Source of the DNA: Planococcus ruber
GTDB lineage: Bacteria > Bacillota > Bacilli > Bacillales_A > Planococcaceae
Direction: 5' to 3'
Assembly (NCBI RefSeq): GCF_022819085.1
Contig: NZ_JALHAG010000009.1
Span: 62,001 to 126,000, forward strand
DNA length: 64,000 nt
This document shows, piece by piece, positions 35,953 through 46,558 of this stretch; the stretch's first letter is position 1, and each line of letters opens with the position of its first letter. The notes beneath the pieces are model-generated. The model worked only from the letters and a program-made list of their open reading frames with translations, searched no databases and was not told the origin of the DNA. The translations under genes were made by a program, and so were the position numbers.

Positions 35953-35966
35953 ATGATGTGTATGAT
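35937..35966 (+). promoter_or_regulatory. clpP promoter
   Basis: TTGACC (35937-35942), 18-base spacer, TATGAT (35961-35966). The CtsR box covers the -35, so CtsR would block polymerase binding until heat stress. Confidence 0.6.
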
Positions 35967-36033
35967 ATTAATACAGCTGAAATGATTTTTTCAGCATGGC
36001 TAGAAACTATCTATTATGAGGAGGAACTATCTT

Positions 36034-36633
36034 ATGAACTTAATTCCTACAGTAATTGAACAAACAAGCAGAGGCGAACGTGCATATGACATTTACTCTC
36101 GCCTTTTGAAAGACCGCGTCATTATGTTGGGAAGCGGAATCGATGATAACGTGGCAAACTCAATCGTCGCTCAGCTGCTGTTCCTTGAAGCGGAAGATCC
36201 AGAAAAAGATATTTCCATCTACATCAACAGCCCGGGCGGAAGCATTACAGCTGGTATGGCGATCTACGATGTTATGCAATTCATCAAACCGGATGTCCAA
36301 ACGGTTTGCATCGGGATGGCGGCTTCAATGGGCGCTTTCTTGCTTGCAGCTGGAACAAAAGGCAAACGCTATGCATTGCCGAATGCTGAAGTCATGATTC
36401 ACCAGCCACTTGGCGGTGCTCAAGGCCAAGCAACTGAAATTGAAATCGCTGCAAAACGCATCTTGCACCTTCGCGAAAAATTGAACGAAATTTTAGCGGA
36501 GCGTACTGGACAGCCGCTTGAAGTGATTTCAAAAGACACTGACCGCGACAACTTCATGACTGCGGAACGTGCGCTTGAATACGGTCTCGTTGACCAAATC
36601 ATCACGCGCAACAAAATGTTGGAAGAAAAATAA
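36034..36633 (+). CDS. clpP: ATP-dependent Clp protease proteolytic subunit
   Basis: 199 residues. Serine-protease triad: serine in [11 protein letters not shown] (Ser98 region), histidine in [12 protein letters not shown], and aspartate in DTDRDNFM. Forms the two-ring barrel that degrades proteins delivered by ClpX/ClpC, including tmRNA-tagged ones. ATG 36034 follows GAGGAGG; an in-frame ATG at 36016 would include it. Own promoter with CtsR control. Confidence 0.98.
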   Translation: MNLIPTVIEQTSRGERAYDIYSRLLKDRVIMLGSGIDDNVANSIVAQLLFLEAEDPEKDISIYINSPGGSITAGMAIYDVMQFIKPDVQTVCIGMAASMGAFLLAAGTKGKRYALPNAEVMIHQPLGGAQGQATEIEIAAKRILHLREKLNEILAERTGQPLEVISKDTDRDNFMTAERALEYGLVDQIITRNKMLEEK

Positions 36634-36643
36634 GTTTGAAACG

Positions 36644-36680
36644 AAAAAGCTTGCAGCCGAAATGGCTGCAAGCTTTTTTT
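36644..36680. terminator. Bidirectional terminator between clpP and crh
   Basis: Arms AAAAAGCTTGCAGCC and GGCTGCAAGCTTTTT (36644-36658, 36664-36678) with A and T runs on both sides. It ends clpP from the left and crh from the right. Confidence 0.9.
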
Positions 36681-36681
36681 A

Positions 36682-36939
36682 TTATCCTTCTTGTTCAACA
36701 AGTCCGGCCAGTGAATCCACGGCATTTTGCTCATCGTTGCCATCAGCTGAAATTTTTACGGTCGTGCCTTTGCTGATTGCTAAACTCATGATGCCCATGA
36801 TGCTTTTCGCATTTACTTTTTTATCATCTTTTTCAAGATATACATCTGAACTGTAGCGGTTTGCTTCCTGAACAAACAAAGCCGCTTGCCGTGCCTGCAA
36901 ACCGGATTTCAATTGAACTTCCACTTGTTTTTCAACCAT
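36682..36939 (-). CDS. crh: HPr-like regulatory protein Crh
   Basis: 85-residue HPr-fold protein. At the PTS active-site position, where HPr has His15, the sequence reads SGLQARQAAL with Gln15, while the regulatory serine is kept in KSIMGIMSLA (Ser46). That makes it Crh: it cannot carry PTS phosphate, but is phosphorylated by HprK/P to help CcpA in catabolite repression. It follows whiA, as in B. subtilis. HprK/P is encoded in the same window. Confidence 0.95.
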   Translation of the reverse strand: MVEKQVEVQLKSGLQARQAALFVQEANRYSSDVYLEKDDKKVNAKSIMGIMSLAISKGTTVKISADGNDEQNAVDSLAGLVEQEG

Positions 36940-36998
36940 GCTGATCCTCCTCTAAAACTGACTAGACTCTTTAAAAATATATGAAAGAACGGACGGGG

Positions 36999-37949
36999 CT
37001 ACCGGCCGATCATTTCTCCTTTTCTCAGCGATTCAGCAATTTCATCGATTTTGCGCAAACGGTGGTTGACGCCAGACTTGCTGACATTCCCCGTCGACAC
37101 CATTTCCCCCAGTTCCTTCAAGGTAACATCCTGGTATTCAACGCGCAAGCGCGCAATTTCCCGGAGCCGCTCAGGCAGCTGGTCGATGCCGATCACATTG
37201 TCGATAAACCGGATATTTTCCACTTGCCGCAAAGCCGCATCGATGGTTTTATTCAGATTGGCGGTTTCGCAGTTGACCAGGCGATTGACGCTGTTTCGCA
37301 TATCGCGGATGATCCGGACGTCTTCGAATTTCAGCAACGCTGAATGCGCGCCCGTCAGACTGAGAAAATCTGCAATCTTTTCCGCTTCTTTCAAATAAGT
37401 GATGAAGCCTTTTTTCCGTTCAATGGTTTTGCTGTTCAGTTGGAATTCGTTCATGAGTTCCACCAGAGAATCCGCATGGTCTTTATAAGACGAGTAGATT
37501 TCCAAATGGTAAGAAGAAGTTTCGGGATTGTTGACCGATCCTCCTGCTAGGAAAGCGCCTCTTAAATACGAACGTTTGCAGCAATTTTTCTCAATCAATT
37601 TTTTGTCGATATCGTGATGGAACTGGAAGCCTTCCGAAATGATCGCTAAATCTTCCAGAATCATTTTCGCGCCTTCGCGTAGACGGCAAATATAGACATT
37701 GTTCTTTTTCAACCGCATTTTTTTGCGGACGAGCAATTCGACCGAATAGACTTTGTAAAATCTTTTCAGCAATGTATAGATTCGGCGTGCAATCGCCGCG
37801 TTTTCCGTCTGGATATCCAGGCTCAATTGCCGATTCGAGAAAGACAATGTGCCATTCATCCGGATCAATGCGGATAATTCCGCCTTTCCACAGCAATCAT
37901 CGACTTCGATTTGAGTCAGTTCTTTTTTTGTTTCCGATGCAAAAGACAA
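36999..37949 (-). CDS. whiA: WhiA-type DNA-binding protein
   Basis: 316 residues: two LAGLIDADG-like domains ([14 protein letters not shown] is the clearest motif) followed by a C-terminal helix-turn-helix ([29 protein letters not shown]). In Firmicutes it affects cell division and chromosome segregation. The start codon is TTG 37949. Located between yvcK and crh, the conserved order. Confidence 0.95.
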   Translation of the reverse strand: MSFASETKKELTQIEVDDCCGKAELSALIRMNGTLSFSNRQLSLDIQTENAAIARRIYTLLKRFYKVYSVELLVRKKMRLKKNNVYICRLREGAKMILEDLAIISEGFQFHHDIDKKLIEKNCCKRSYLRGAFLAGGSVNNPETSSYHLEIYSSYKDHADSLVELMNEFQLNSKTIERKKGFITYLKEAEKIADFLSLTGAHSALLKFEDVRIIRDMRNSVNRLVNCETANLNKTIDAALRQVENIRFIDNVIGIDQLPERLREIARLRVEYQDVTLKELGEMVSTGNVSKSGVNHRLRKIDEIAESLRKGEMIGR

Positions 37950-37973
37950 ACCTAGTCCCCCCTCTTCAAAGCA

Positions 37974-38969
37974 TTAGAAGTAAAGATGCTTTGAATCTTC
38001 TTTAGCAAGGCCACCGGCATATCCAAATAACCATTCTGCAACTTTCATCGGTTCATGGCGCACGGCCTCTCCAAAGATATTCGTGATTTCTTCTTTGTAG
38101 ACTTCAAGTCCCATGTTCCGCAGATGTTCTTCGTCATATTCTACTGGCCAAGCCCGTTCTTTCTTATAGCGTTCCACTACCGACGGCGGAAATTGAATTT
38201 TTCCGACGAGGATAGCATCTAAAAAGTCTTCTCCTACATGGTCATACAAAGCTTGGACATGGTCGGAAGCTGTATAGTGGTAGGTTTCGCCTGCTTGCGT
38301 CATCAAATTGCAAATGTAGATCTTTTTCGCTTGTGATGCCATTAAGGCTTTTTTAATATCTTTTACCAATAAATTCGGCAAAATGCTGGTATAAAGAGAA
38401 CCCGGCCCGATAACAATCACATCCGCTCGATTGATCGCGGCAATGGTGTCCGGCAAGGTTTTTACGTCATTAGGCTCTAAAAAAACCCGTTTAATGGGCT
38501 GCAGATAAGCAGGAATTTTGGATTCGCCGCTCACAATGGTGCCATCTTCGAATTCGGCATGAAGCGTGACCAACTGATTGGCAGCGGGCAATACCGTCCC
38601 ATTGACATTCAGCACCCGGCTCATTTCCCGCACTGCGTGCGAGAAATCTCCTGTGATTTCAGTTAAAGCTGCGAGCATCAAATTCCCTAATGAATGCCCG
38701 TCCAAATCAAGCGATTGTTTAAAACGGTACTGAAACATTTCAGCAACGAGCGGCTCTGCATCCGACAAAGCCGCCATGACATTCCGGATGTCGCCTGGCG
38801 GCGGAATGTCCAAATCGTTGCGCAAGCGTCCTGAGCTTCCTCCGTCATCGGCTACCGTGACGATAGCCGTTAAATCAAGCGGAAATTTCTTTAATCCTCT
38901 TAACAAAGTGGAAAGCCCCGTGCCCCCACCTATAATGACAACACGCTTACGGCGTAAAGCACCTGTCAT
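37974..38969 (-). CDS. yvcK: YvcK / gluconeogenesis factor
   Basis: About 331 residues, of the CofD-like family. GGGTGLSTLLRGLK near the start, DDGGSSGRLR, and GPGSLYTSILPNLLV are typical. Needed for growth on gluconeogenic substrates and for cell-shape control, with UDP-sugars as known ligands. ATG 38969 behind AAAGGG is chosen; the frame to 39056 would run deep into rapZ. Confidence 0.93.
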   Translation of the reverse strand: MTGALRRKRVVIIGGGTGLSTLLRGLKKFPLDLTAIVTVADDGGSSGRLRNDLDIPPPGDIRNVMAALSDAEPLVAEMFQYRFKQSLDLDGHSLGNLMLAALTEITGDFSHAVREMSRVLNVNGTVLPAANQLVTLHAEFEDGTIVSGESKIPAYLQPIKRVFLEPNDVKTLPDTIAAINRADVIVIGPGSLYTSILPNLLVKDIKKALMASQAKKIYICNLMTQAGETYHYTASDHVQALYDHVGEDFLDAILVGKIQFPPSVVERYKKERAWPVEYDEEHLRNMGLEVYKEEITNIFGEAVRHEPMKVAEWLFGYAGGLAKEDSKHLYF

Positions 38970-38973
38970 GTAC

Positions 38974-39855
38974 TCAGCCCTTTCTTGTTTTGACATCACG
39001 ATGCGTAATAATGGTTTTATTGCCTTCTGCCAGCAGTTTTCCGTAATATTCGGCAAATGTCACGGAGCGGTGCTGCCCGCCCGTACAGCCAAAAGCGATC
39101 ACCAGCTGTGCTTTGCCTTCGTTTTTGTACTGGGGAATCATAAATTCAAACAGATCGGTCAGCTTTTCGATCAGGGTCTGCGTTTCAGTCCATTGGAGCA
39201 CATAATCCGAGACCGGTGCATCCAGACCCGACATCGGTTTTAACTCTTCTATATAATAGGGGTTTGGCAGAAAACGGATATCGAAGACCAAGTCGGCATC
39301 AATCGGCATGCCGTGCTTGAATCCAAATGACATCACGTTCACGGTAAAAACATTGCTTGAAGTTGATGCAAAATCGCTGACAATTTTTTCTTTCAATTGC
39401 CGTGGGGTCATAGTGGAAGTATTGTAGATGTATTTCGCTCTTCCTTGAAGGTCCATCAGCATGTCGCGCTCTTTTTTGATCCCGCCGAGCACTAAGCCGC
39501 CCGGAGATAACGGATGTGAGCGTCTTGACTCTTTGTAGCGGCTGACAAGCGTCTGGTTGTCAGCATCCAAAAACAGCAAGGTCGTTGAAACTTTCGGCTC
39601 TTTCGAAATGTTGTCAATTGCATCGACCAGGCTATCGAAAAAGTCGCCTCCCCGAAGATCCATCACGGCCGCGACTCGCTTCATCGATTTTCCGGAATCT
39701 CTCATCAACTGGATGAACGTCAGCAATAATGCCGGCGGCAAATTGTCAATGGTGAAAAACCCAAGATCCTCAAAGCTCTGGATAGCGACCGTTTTTCCGG
39801 CTCCAGACATGCCGGTAATAATGATTAACTCTGTCTCTTCTACATGTTTATCCAT
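38974..39855 (-). CDS. rapZ: RapZ / YvcJ nucleotide-binding protein
   Basis: 293-residue P-loop protein: Walker [13 protein letters not shown] at residues 14-25, Walker B-like [11 protein letters not shown], and the C-terminal [10 protein letters not shown] motif. The B. subtilis homologue binds and hydrolyses nucleotide and affects competence; E. coli RapZ controls GlmZ RNA. The RNA-binding C-terminal extension should be judged by comparison. Overlaps yvcI by 8 bases. Confidence 0.93.
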   Translation of the reverse strand: MDKHVEETELIIITGMSGAGKTVAIQSFEDLGFFTIDNLPPALLLTFIQLMRDSGKSMKRVAAVMDLRGGDFFDSLVDAIDNISKEPKVSTTLLFLDADNQTLVSRYKESRRSHPLSPGGLVLGGIKKERDMLMDLQGRAKYIYNTSTMTPRQLKEKIVSDFASTSSNVFTVNVMSFGFKHGMPIDADLVFDIRFLPNPYYIEELKPMSGLDAPVSDYVLQWTETQTLIEKLTDLFEFMIPQYKNEGKAQLVIAFGCTGGQHRSVTFAEYYGKLLAEGNKTIITHRDVKTRKG

Positions 39856-40333
39856 TTTGGGGATTCTCCTCTTCGACCGATGTTTGTAAACTTTCCTTGA
39901 TCAATTCAAAATCAGCTGTGTAATGGAAAGTCCCGTATTGCATACCTGGCTGGCTTACCGCAAACAGCAAGTTGCTGCGGTCTCCTTCTGCCATTGGTAA
40001 AAACGCCAAACTCTCGACCGGATGCCATTCCAGCAATCCTTCTCTCGTCTCTTCAAATAATTGGCCTTCTAAATCTCTCGCGATAAATGTATAAAGCATC
40101 CATTCATCGACGACTTGACCGTTTTCATAAATCATCATTGTATAAATGCCTTTTAAATGGGTGCCGATCGGTTTTGCTCCGGTTTCTTCCGTGAATTCCC
40201 GGATCCCCGCTTCATAAATCGACTCGCCTGATTCCATTTTCCCGCCCGGAGCGACATACCAATTGCGCCGAGGTTTTCTTAATAACAGTACTTGTCCATC
40301 ACGGACTACTAATAAATTCGCAATTCTCTGCAC
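39848..40333 (-). CDS. yvcI: Nudix hydrolase YvcI
   Basis: About 161 residues. The Nudix box begins [19 protein letters not shown] and ends EETG. The start is taken as GTG 40333 (GGAG, 8-base spacing), giving near the B. subtilis length. A longer frame from ATG 40369 is unlikely because that ATG forms part of a TATAAT -10 box. First gene of yvcI-rapZ-yvcK-whiA-crh. Substrate unknown. Confidence 0.85.
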   Translation of the reverse strand: MQRIANLLVVRDGQVLLLRKPRRNWYVAPGGKMESGESIYEAGIREFTEETGAKPIGTHLKGIYTMMIYENGQVVDEWMLYTFIARDLEGQLFEETREGLLEWHPVESLAFLPMAEGDRSNLLFAVSQPGMQYGTFHYTADFELIKESLQTSVEEENPQNG

Positions 40334-40367
40334 ATTCGACACTCCGTATCTTTTGTAAACTCTCTCC

Positions 40368-40397
40368 ATTATACAACTATCCTGGCGTGTCATGCAA
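40368..40397 (-). promoter_or_regulatory. Promoter of the yvcI-rapZ-yvcK-whiA-crh operon
   Basis: TTGCAT (40392-40397), 18-base spacer, TATAAT (40368-40373) on the minus strand. Confidence 0.7.
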
Positions 40398-40399
40398 AG

Positions 40400-40470
40400 A
40401 AAGAAAAGCAGAAGCGCCTGGGTAGCCCCGACAAGCACCGTAAATCCAAAGCGCCCGGTTTATCCACAGC
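40400..40470. repeat. Degenerate interspersed repeat
   Basis: AAAAGCAGAAGCGCCTGGGT then AGCCCCGACAAGCA closely recalls an intergenic repeat common in Bacillales (AAAGCGGAAGCGCC...CCGACAAGCA). Non-coding; upstream of the yvcI promoter. Identification is from memory only. Confidence 0.5.
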
Positions 40471-40485
40471 AGATGGATGCCAAAC

Positions 40486-40528
40486 ACAAAAAGAGGCCGC
40501 CTCCCGGAATTTCCGGAAAACGGCCTGT
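40486..40528 (-). terminator. Terminator after trxB
   Basis: GGCCG/CGGCC outer and TTCCGG/CCGGAA inner arms, followed by CTTTTTG on the minus strand. About 95 bases past the trxB stop. Confidence 0.65.
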
Positions 40529-40622
40529 CAAATCACTTTATAAAAAGGGGGTCAATTTACTATCCTTACTATACCACCGCTTCATGTCAACGGTGTTACA
40601 AAAGCGTTAAGAACGCGTTAAA

Positions 40623-41594
<972 letters not shown>

Positions 41595-41643
41595 TCAATA
41601 AGTAAATCGTATAAGATATTTTCTTTTCCAGCAAGGTTTTTGC

Positions 41644-43170
41644 CTAGGACTCAAAAATCGGCAGATATTGGATCAATTGATTTACGTATTTTGTTAAAGT
41701 CGCCGCGGATACTCCGAAATGCGCGGCAATTCCTTTTTTTGTAATGGCATGGTCTCGCGAGGATTTGACCATATAATCCACGGCCGCCGCAAGCGCCCGG
41801 GGGTTTTTAAATTCATACCCGCGATCAAACGCTCTTTCCACTAACATGAACCACATTTGGAATGCATAAGAGCCTTTCTCTGTGACCATGTTTTCTTCAG
41901 CGTACAGAATCTCCGTCGCTTCCATCGCCCGCAAAAATGCTTTTTCTTCCTGGATCGAGTCATTAAAGGAATGGCCCAGTGCATATCCGAGCAAATACGT
42001 TTCAAGGACCGTCGGCTGTTCTGCCTTCAGCCATTTCGGATGCGAAATGATTTCCTGTTTATGGGATGATTTTCCGAGTAAGAACAGACCGAATAGCCGT
42101 TCACTGCGATGCTCGTGGTCAAGCTTGTCGATCAAATAGTCGCGGTTATGCTCCAATGCATCTTCATGGGGCATTTTCTCATGTTCGTACCACGGTTCAT
42201 AGCCGTCTTTGCCGGGATCCATTTTCGTTAGTTGCTTCCAGGCCTGTCTGGCGACCTCTTCATGGCCCGAATGGTAGGCTGCATGCGACAGCCAGAAATA
42301 AAAAGCCGGGTCTCCATCAAAGCCGCGTTTTTGAAGGCTTCTGAGCCAGCGATAAGCTTCTTTGTATTTGCCGACAAGCGCAAATGTAGCCCCTAATTTA
42401 TAGCGGTGCTCAAAAACATAAGGCTGGATCTTTTTCAAAAGCGCCAAGACATCTTCAAGTTCTTCGTTCTTTTCGTAATAATGAAATACGGCCAGATTGC
42501 ACAGCGCATGGAGATTGCCCGTATTGCGTCTTAACACATCATGCAATAGCGCTTTTGCCATCTCCGTTTCGCCGATATAGAAATAGGCCAAAGCCAGATT
42601 ATTGTGGGCTCCCCAGAAATCGGGTTTTTCCTCAATCAGATTTTCAAGGAGGGTGACGGCCTTCGCAAAATCGCCTTGCTCCATGAGGCGCCGCGCTTTT
42701 TCCTGTTGATAGAAATCTTCGCTGTCCTGCGCTTCCCCTTCATCATCAAACAGCTGCCAGTCTTCCTGTTCCGCAAAATCGATGATTTCAAGCGCCTCGG
42801 CCACGTATTGCCCTTGAGGAACACTTTCCGTATATTTCTTGGCATAATTCCGCGCTTCCAGGAACATGCCCATATGCGCATGGACTTCTGCCAGGAAAAA
42901 GAGGGTTTCAGCTTGCAGCGGATCCAGCTCATGCGCTGTCCGCAGCGCTTCCATCGCCTGCTCAAATTCCTGCATCTCCATGAGGACGATGCCGAATTGC
43001 GTCCAGATGACCGCTGATTCAGGGCTTAATTCAGTTGCCCGCTGCAAGTATTTATGGGCTTTTGGATACTGCTCTTTCTGCAGCTCTTTTAAGCCTTTTT
43101 TGTAATAATATTCGCCTGTTGGAATAAACGACAGGACATTCTGATAGTTTTTCTGTTTTTTATTCTCCAA
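41644..43170 (-). CDS. Tetratricopeptide-repeat protein (YvcD-like)
   Basis: 508 residues of repeated 34-residue TPR units; clear copies at residues about 25-60 (PKAHKYLQRATELSPESA), 60-95, 160-200 and on. A C-terminal helix-turn-helix-like segment AITKKGIAAHFGVSAATLTK is an unusual addition. Start is TTG 43170 behind GGAGG. It lies between trxB and hisI, as yvcD in B. subtilis. Likely a protein-protein scaffold; partners unknown. Confidence 0.8.
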   Translation of the reverse strand: MENKKQKNYQNVLSFIPTGEYYYKKGLKELQKEQYPKAHKYLQRATELSPESAVIWTQFGIVLMEMQEFEQAMEALRTAHELDPLQAETLFFLAEVHAHMGMFLEARNYAKKYTESVPQGQYVAEALEIIDFAEQEDWQLFDDEGEAQDSEDFYQQEKARRLMEQGDFAKAVTLLENLIEEKPDFWGAHNNLALAYFYIGETEMAKALLHDVLRRNTGNLHALCNLAVFHYYEKNEELEDVLALLKKIQPYVFEHRYKLGATFALVGKYKEAYRWLRSLQKRGFDGDPAFYFWLSHAAYHSGHEEVARQAWKQLTKMDPGKDGYEPWYEHEKMPHEDALEHNRDYLIDKLDHEHRSERLFGLFLLGKSSHKQEIISHPKWLKAEQPTVLETYLLGYALGHSFNDSIQEEKAFLRAMEATEILYAEENMVTEKGSYAFQMWFMLVERAFDRGYEFKNPRALAAAVDYMVKSSRDHAITKKGIAAHFGVSAATLTKYVNQLIQYLPIFES

Positions 43171-43183
43171 AATATGCCTCCGC

Positions 43184-43216
43184 AAAAGTAAAAGGAACGA
43201 TAGTCATCGCTCCTTC
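43184..43216 (-). terminator. Probable terminator after the his operon
   Basis: Minus-strand arms AAGGAGCGAT / ATCGTTCCTT (one G-U pair), then TTTTACTTTT, 36 bases past the hisI stop. The tract also carries the next gene's upstream region. Confidence 0.55.
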
Positions 43217-43251
43217 ACTTAAATATGCTGTCATTATAGCATATTTCCCTG

Positions 43252-43878
43252 TTATTTACTTGAAGTTTTTACTGCATGCCGCTCTTGCAGCACAGAAATC
43301 ACCTGGTCCAAATCCACTTTTTGTTCTTGAAGCAAGACCAGTACGTGGTAGAACAAATCGGCCGTTTCCATAGATAATTCCTGTGGATCCCGGTTTTTAG
43401 CGGCAATGATGACTTCCGCTGCCTCTTCTCCGACTTTTTTGCAGATCTTATCGACGCCTTCGGTAAAGAGGTAGGTTGTATAAGCCCCTTCCGGCATTTC
43501 CTGCTCACGGTTCCGGATCAATTCGGTCAGTTCCTTGAACATATCCGCTTTCGACGGGTTTGGCGTTCCGGAAAGTGTTTCATTGAAGCAGCTGTTTTCT
43601 CCTGTGTGGCAGGCAGGCCCGTTCGGAATCACTTCGTAGATCAGCGCGTCGCCGTCGCAATCCAAGCGTACAGCGGTCACTTGCTGCGTATTGCCGCTCG
43701 TCGCCCCTTTGTTCCAAAGTTCCTTGCGGCTTCTCGAATACAGCCATGTTTCGCCAAGTTCGATGGTTTTGTTGACCGCTTCTTCATTGGCGTAAGCCAA
43801 GGTCAATACTTCTTTCGTTTCAGCGTTTTGAATAATCACGGGAATCAGCCCGTTTTCATCGTATTGGATTTTGCTCAT
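43252..43878 (-). CDS. hisI: Histidine biosynthesis bifunctional HisIE
   Basis: 208 residues. N-terminal phosphoribosyl-AMP cyclohydrolase ([15 protein letters not shown], with zinc ligands including DCDGD and CHTG) and C-terminal phosphoribosyl-ATP pyrophosphatase ([15 protein letters not shown], helical). Catalyses steps 2 and 3 of histidine synthesis. Last gene of the his operon; overlaps hisF by 4 bases. Confidence 0.97.
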   Translation of the reverse strand: MSKIQYDENGLIPVIIQNAETKEVLTLAYANEEAVNKTIELGETWLYSRSRKELWNKGATSGNTQQVTAVRLDCDGDALIYEVIPNGPACHTGENSCFNETLSGTPNPSKADMFKELTELIRNREQEMPEGAYTTYLFTEGVDKICKKVGEEAAEVIIAAKNRDPQELSMETADLFYHVLVLLQEQKVDLDQVISVLQERHAVKTSSK

Positions 43879-44627
43879 CGGACATTCACTCCCTTAGTTT
43901 TTAAATAATCTTTTACTTCAGCGATGCTCGTTTCTTTGTAATGGAATATCGAAGCGGCGAGCGCCGCATCTGCGTCCACTTCTTCAAAGACTTCGGCAAA
44001 ATGCTCGCGGTTTCCTGCACCGCCGCTCGCGATGACCGGCACTTCAACCGCTTCCCGGACCGCCTGAATCATGCTCAAATCAAATCCGTCTTTTTGTCCG
44101 TCCTTGTCCATGCTCGTAAGAAGCAATTCACCGGCGCCAAGTTCGACGCTTTGCTTCGCCCATTCGACGGCGTCCCATTCGGTTTTATTGCGTCCGCCGT
44201 GCGTATAGACGTCCCAGCTGTCGCCGTTTCTTTTCGCATCGATCGCAACTACGATGCACTGCGAACCGAAATAGTCGGCGCCTTCTTTGATCAATTCCGG
44301 ACGGTCCAGCGCCGCCGTATTCAACGACACTTTATCCGCTCCGGCCCGCAGCATCCGCTTGATGTCTTCAAGCGTCCGGATGCCGCCGCCGACTGTGAAC
44401 GGAATCGACAATTCGGTCGCGACGGTTTTTACAACTTCAACCATTGTCTCTTTCCCTTCGTGTGATGCGGAAATATCGAGAAACACCAATTCATCGGCGC
44501 CTTGCTTATCGTAGAAACGGGCAAGCTCCACGGGATCTCCGGCATCCCGGAGCGACACAAAACTGACGCCTTTGACAACACGTCCTTCTTTGACGTCGAG
44601 GCACGGAATAATGCGTTTCGTCAGCAT
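43875..44627 (-). CDS. hisF: Imidazole-glycerol-phosphate synthase, cyclase subunit
   Basis: 250-residue TIM barrel. [16 protein letters not shown] with catalytic Asp11, [11 protein letters not shown] and D130 region [10 protein letters not shown]. Works with HisH to form imidazole-glycerol phosphate and AICAR. Overlaps hisA by 7 bases. Confidence 0.98.
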   Translation of the reverse strand: MLTKRIIPCLDVKEGRVVKGVSFVSLRDAGDPVELARFYDKQGADELVFLDISASHEGKETMVEVVKTVATELSIPFTVGGGIRTLEDIKRMLRAGADKVSLNTAALDRPELIKEGADYFGSQCIVVAIDAKRNGDSWDVYTHGGRNKTEWDAVEWAKQSVELGAGELLLTSMDKDGQKDGFDLSMIQAVREAVEVPVIASGGAGNREHFAEVFEEVDADAALAASIFHYKETSIAEVKDYLKTKGVNVR

Positions 44628-45349
44628 GATAGCGCCTCCTCGAGCGTGAAGCGTTTTTCATACAATGCTTTTCCGATGATGACGCCGGCAATCGAACTGT
44701 CGGCCGCCGCCTGTTTAACGCTGCGGATATCTTCAAGCGTCCCGATGCCGCCCGAAACGATCACTTCCGCCTGATCAGCTGACACCAATTGTTTATTAGC
44801 CTCGATATTCGGGCCTTGCAGAGTACCGTCTGTAGCGATATCCGTGTAGATGAAATGCTTCGCGCCTTTGGAAGCGAAAAAGTTGGCGACATCCGTTGCC
44901 GATTGGCTCGACGTTTCAAGCCATCCTTCAGTCGCCGCCATGCCGTCTTTCGCATCAATGCCGATGACAATTTTCTCGGCTCCAAATTCTTCTATAAAGG
45001 AAACCGCAAGTTCCGGGTTGCGGATGGCAAGGCTGCCGATAATGACCCGGCTCACGCCGTTTGATAAATAATGTTCAATGTCTTCACGGGTACGGATGCC
45101 GCCGCCGATTTGGACCTTAACCGGCAATTTCGCCGCTTCGATCACGACTTGGTCGTTGATGCGGACTCCGTCTTTGGCGCCGTCCAAATCCACCATATGG
45201 ATCCATTCCGCTCCTGATGCTGCGAATTGCTTCGCCATGTCCACCGGCGAATCGCCGTATACCGTTTCCTGGTCGTAATCCCCTTGGAAAAGGCGTACGC
45301 ATTTGCCGCCGCGCAAATCAATGGCGGGGTAGATCTGAAACTTGCTCAT
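44621..45349 (-). CDS. hisA: ProFAR isomerase HisA
   Basis: 242-residue TIM barrel, homologous to His[19 protein letters not shown] with catalytic Asp8, [11 protein letters not shown], and [12 protein letters not shown]. Converts ProFAR to PRFAR. ATG 45349 behind AGGAGGAA; the 19 residues of the longer frame are not part of the family. Overlaps hisH by 32 bases. Confidence 0.97.
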   Translation of the reverse strand: MSKFQIYPAIDLRGGKCVRLFQGDYDQETVYGDSPVDMAKQFAASGAEWIHMVDLDGAKDGVRINDQVVIEAAKLPVKVQIGGGIRTREDIEHYLSNGVSRVIIGSLAIRNPELAVSFIEEFGAEKIVIGIDAKDGMAATEGWLETSSQSATDVANFFASKGAKHFIYTDIATDGTLQGPNIEANKQLVSADQAEVIVSGGIGTLEDIRSVKQAAADSSIAGVIIGKALYEKRFTLEEALSC

Positions 45350-45971
45350 CGAGATTCCTCCTGACATTTGCAATCCATTGCTCCAATAAATAATGGCCGA
45401 AATCACCTGATTTTTCCGGGTGGAACTGCATGCCGGTGATCAACCCGGAGCCGACCACTCCCGGCACCTGCACTTCCCCGTAGCTCACAGTTCCAAATAC
45501 TTCCTGTTCGTCGGTATTGACCGCTAAAAACGAATGGACAAAATAGACGTGCGTGTCGACTTGCAGCTCATCAAGCCAATAAGGCATCCGCGAAAACTCC
45601 AAACGGTTCCATCCCATATGCGGGATGCGGTGCGTGCCTTTTTCAAAGCGGCGAATCTGGCCTTTCAGTAAGCCAAGGCCATTTGCCGGTTTTACTTCTG
45701 AACTGTCTTCATATAATAATTGCATGCCGAGGCAAATCCCGAGAAGCGGAATTTTCCGTTCCGGCAACGATCGGATAAACGAAGACAAGCCTTTTTCATT
45801 CAACAATTCCATCGCGTCCGGAAAAGCCCCGACGCCCGGAAGCAAAATCCCTTCCGCTTCCTTCAGAATCTCCGGATCATCCGAGAGAATCACCGTGCAA
45901 TCCAATTTCTTCAGCGCTTGTTCCACACTGAAGAGATTGCCCATGCCGTAATCGATAATGCCGATGATCAT
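45318..45971 (-). CDS. hisH: Imidazole-glycerol-phosphate synthase, glutaminase subunit
   Basis: 217 residues of the class I amidotransferase type. Catalytic cysteine in LLGICLGMQLLYEDS, histidine and glutamate in MQFHPEKSG. Supplies ammonia to HisF. Overlaps hisB by 4 bases. Confidence 0.97.
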   Translation of the reverse strand: MIIGIIDYGMGNLFSVEQALKKLDCTVILSDDPEILKEAEGILLPGVGAFPDAMELLNEKGLSSFIRSLPERKIPLLGICLGMQLLYEDSSEVKPANGLGLLKGQIRRFEKGTHRIPHMGWNRLEFSRMPYWLDELQVDTHVYFVHSFLAVNTDEQEVFGTVSYGEVQVPGVVGSGLITGMQFHPEKSGDFGHYLLEQWIANVRRNLDEQVSDLPRH

Positions 45972-46558
45972 GTCAACAGCCCCTTTGTCGAAGGCACGCC
46001 TTTCACCCGCGGGTCGATGCTTGTCGCTTCGTCGAGCGCACGCGCTAATGCTTTGAAAACCGCTTCGATGATGTGGTGTGTGTTTTTGCCGTAATGGATG
46101 ATGACGTGGACGTTCATGCGGGATTCAAGCGCGAATTTCCACAGAAATTCCTGCACCAATTCGGTATCGAATGTGCCGACTTTGGCATTTGGAATTTCGC
46201 CTCTCAGTTCAAGGTGAGGGCGGTTGGAACAATCGATGACCACTTGGGCAAGTGCATCGTCCATCGGCACAAATGCGTTGCCGTAGCGGCGAATCCCTTT
46301 TTTATCACCCAGGGCTTCTTTCACTGCCTGGCCGAGCACAATGCCGATATCTTCCGTTGTGTGGTGATCGTCAATATGCGTATCGCCGTCCGCTTTAATC
46401 TCGCCGTCAAATAACCCGTGCTTGATGAACAGATCCAGCATATGGTCCATAAACGGGACGCCGGTTTCGATATCGGCCTTTCCTTCGCCATCCAGTGAAA
46501 AGGCAACCGCCACTTTCGTTTCATTCGTATCTCGTTTCAATTCCGCTTTTCTCATCAT
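45968..46558 (-). CDS. hisB: Imidazoleglycerol-phosphate dehydratase
   Basis: 196 residues, monofunctional (no phosphatase domain). Metal-binding motifs DHMLDLFIKH, DTHIDDHHTTEDIG and a second HHIIEA site. ATG 46558 overlaps the hisD stop (TGATG); the longer frame to 46660 is only hisD in another frame. Confidence 0.97.
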   Translation of the reverse strand: MMRKAELKRDTNETKVAVAFSLDGEGKADIETGVPFMDHMLDLFIKHGLFDGEIKADGDTHIDDHHTTEDIGIVLGQAVKEALGDKKGIRRYGNAFVPMDDALAQVVIDCSNRPHLELRGEIPNAKVGTFDTELVQEFLWKFALESRMNVHVIIHYGKNTHHIIEAVFKALARALDEATSIDPRVKGVPSTKGLLT

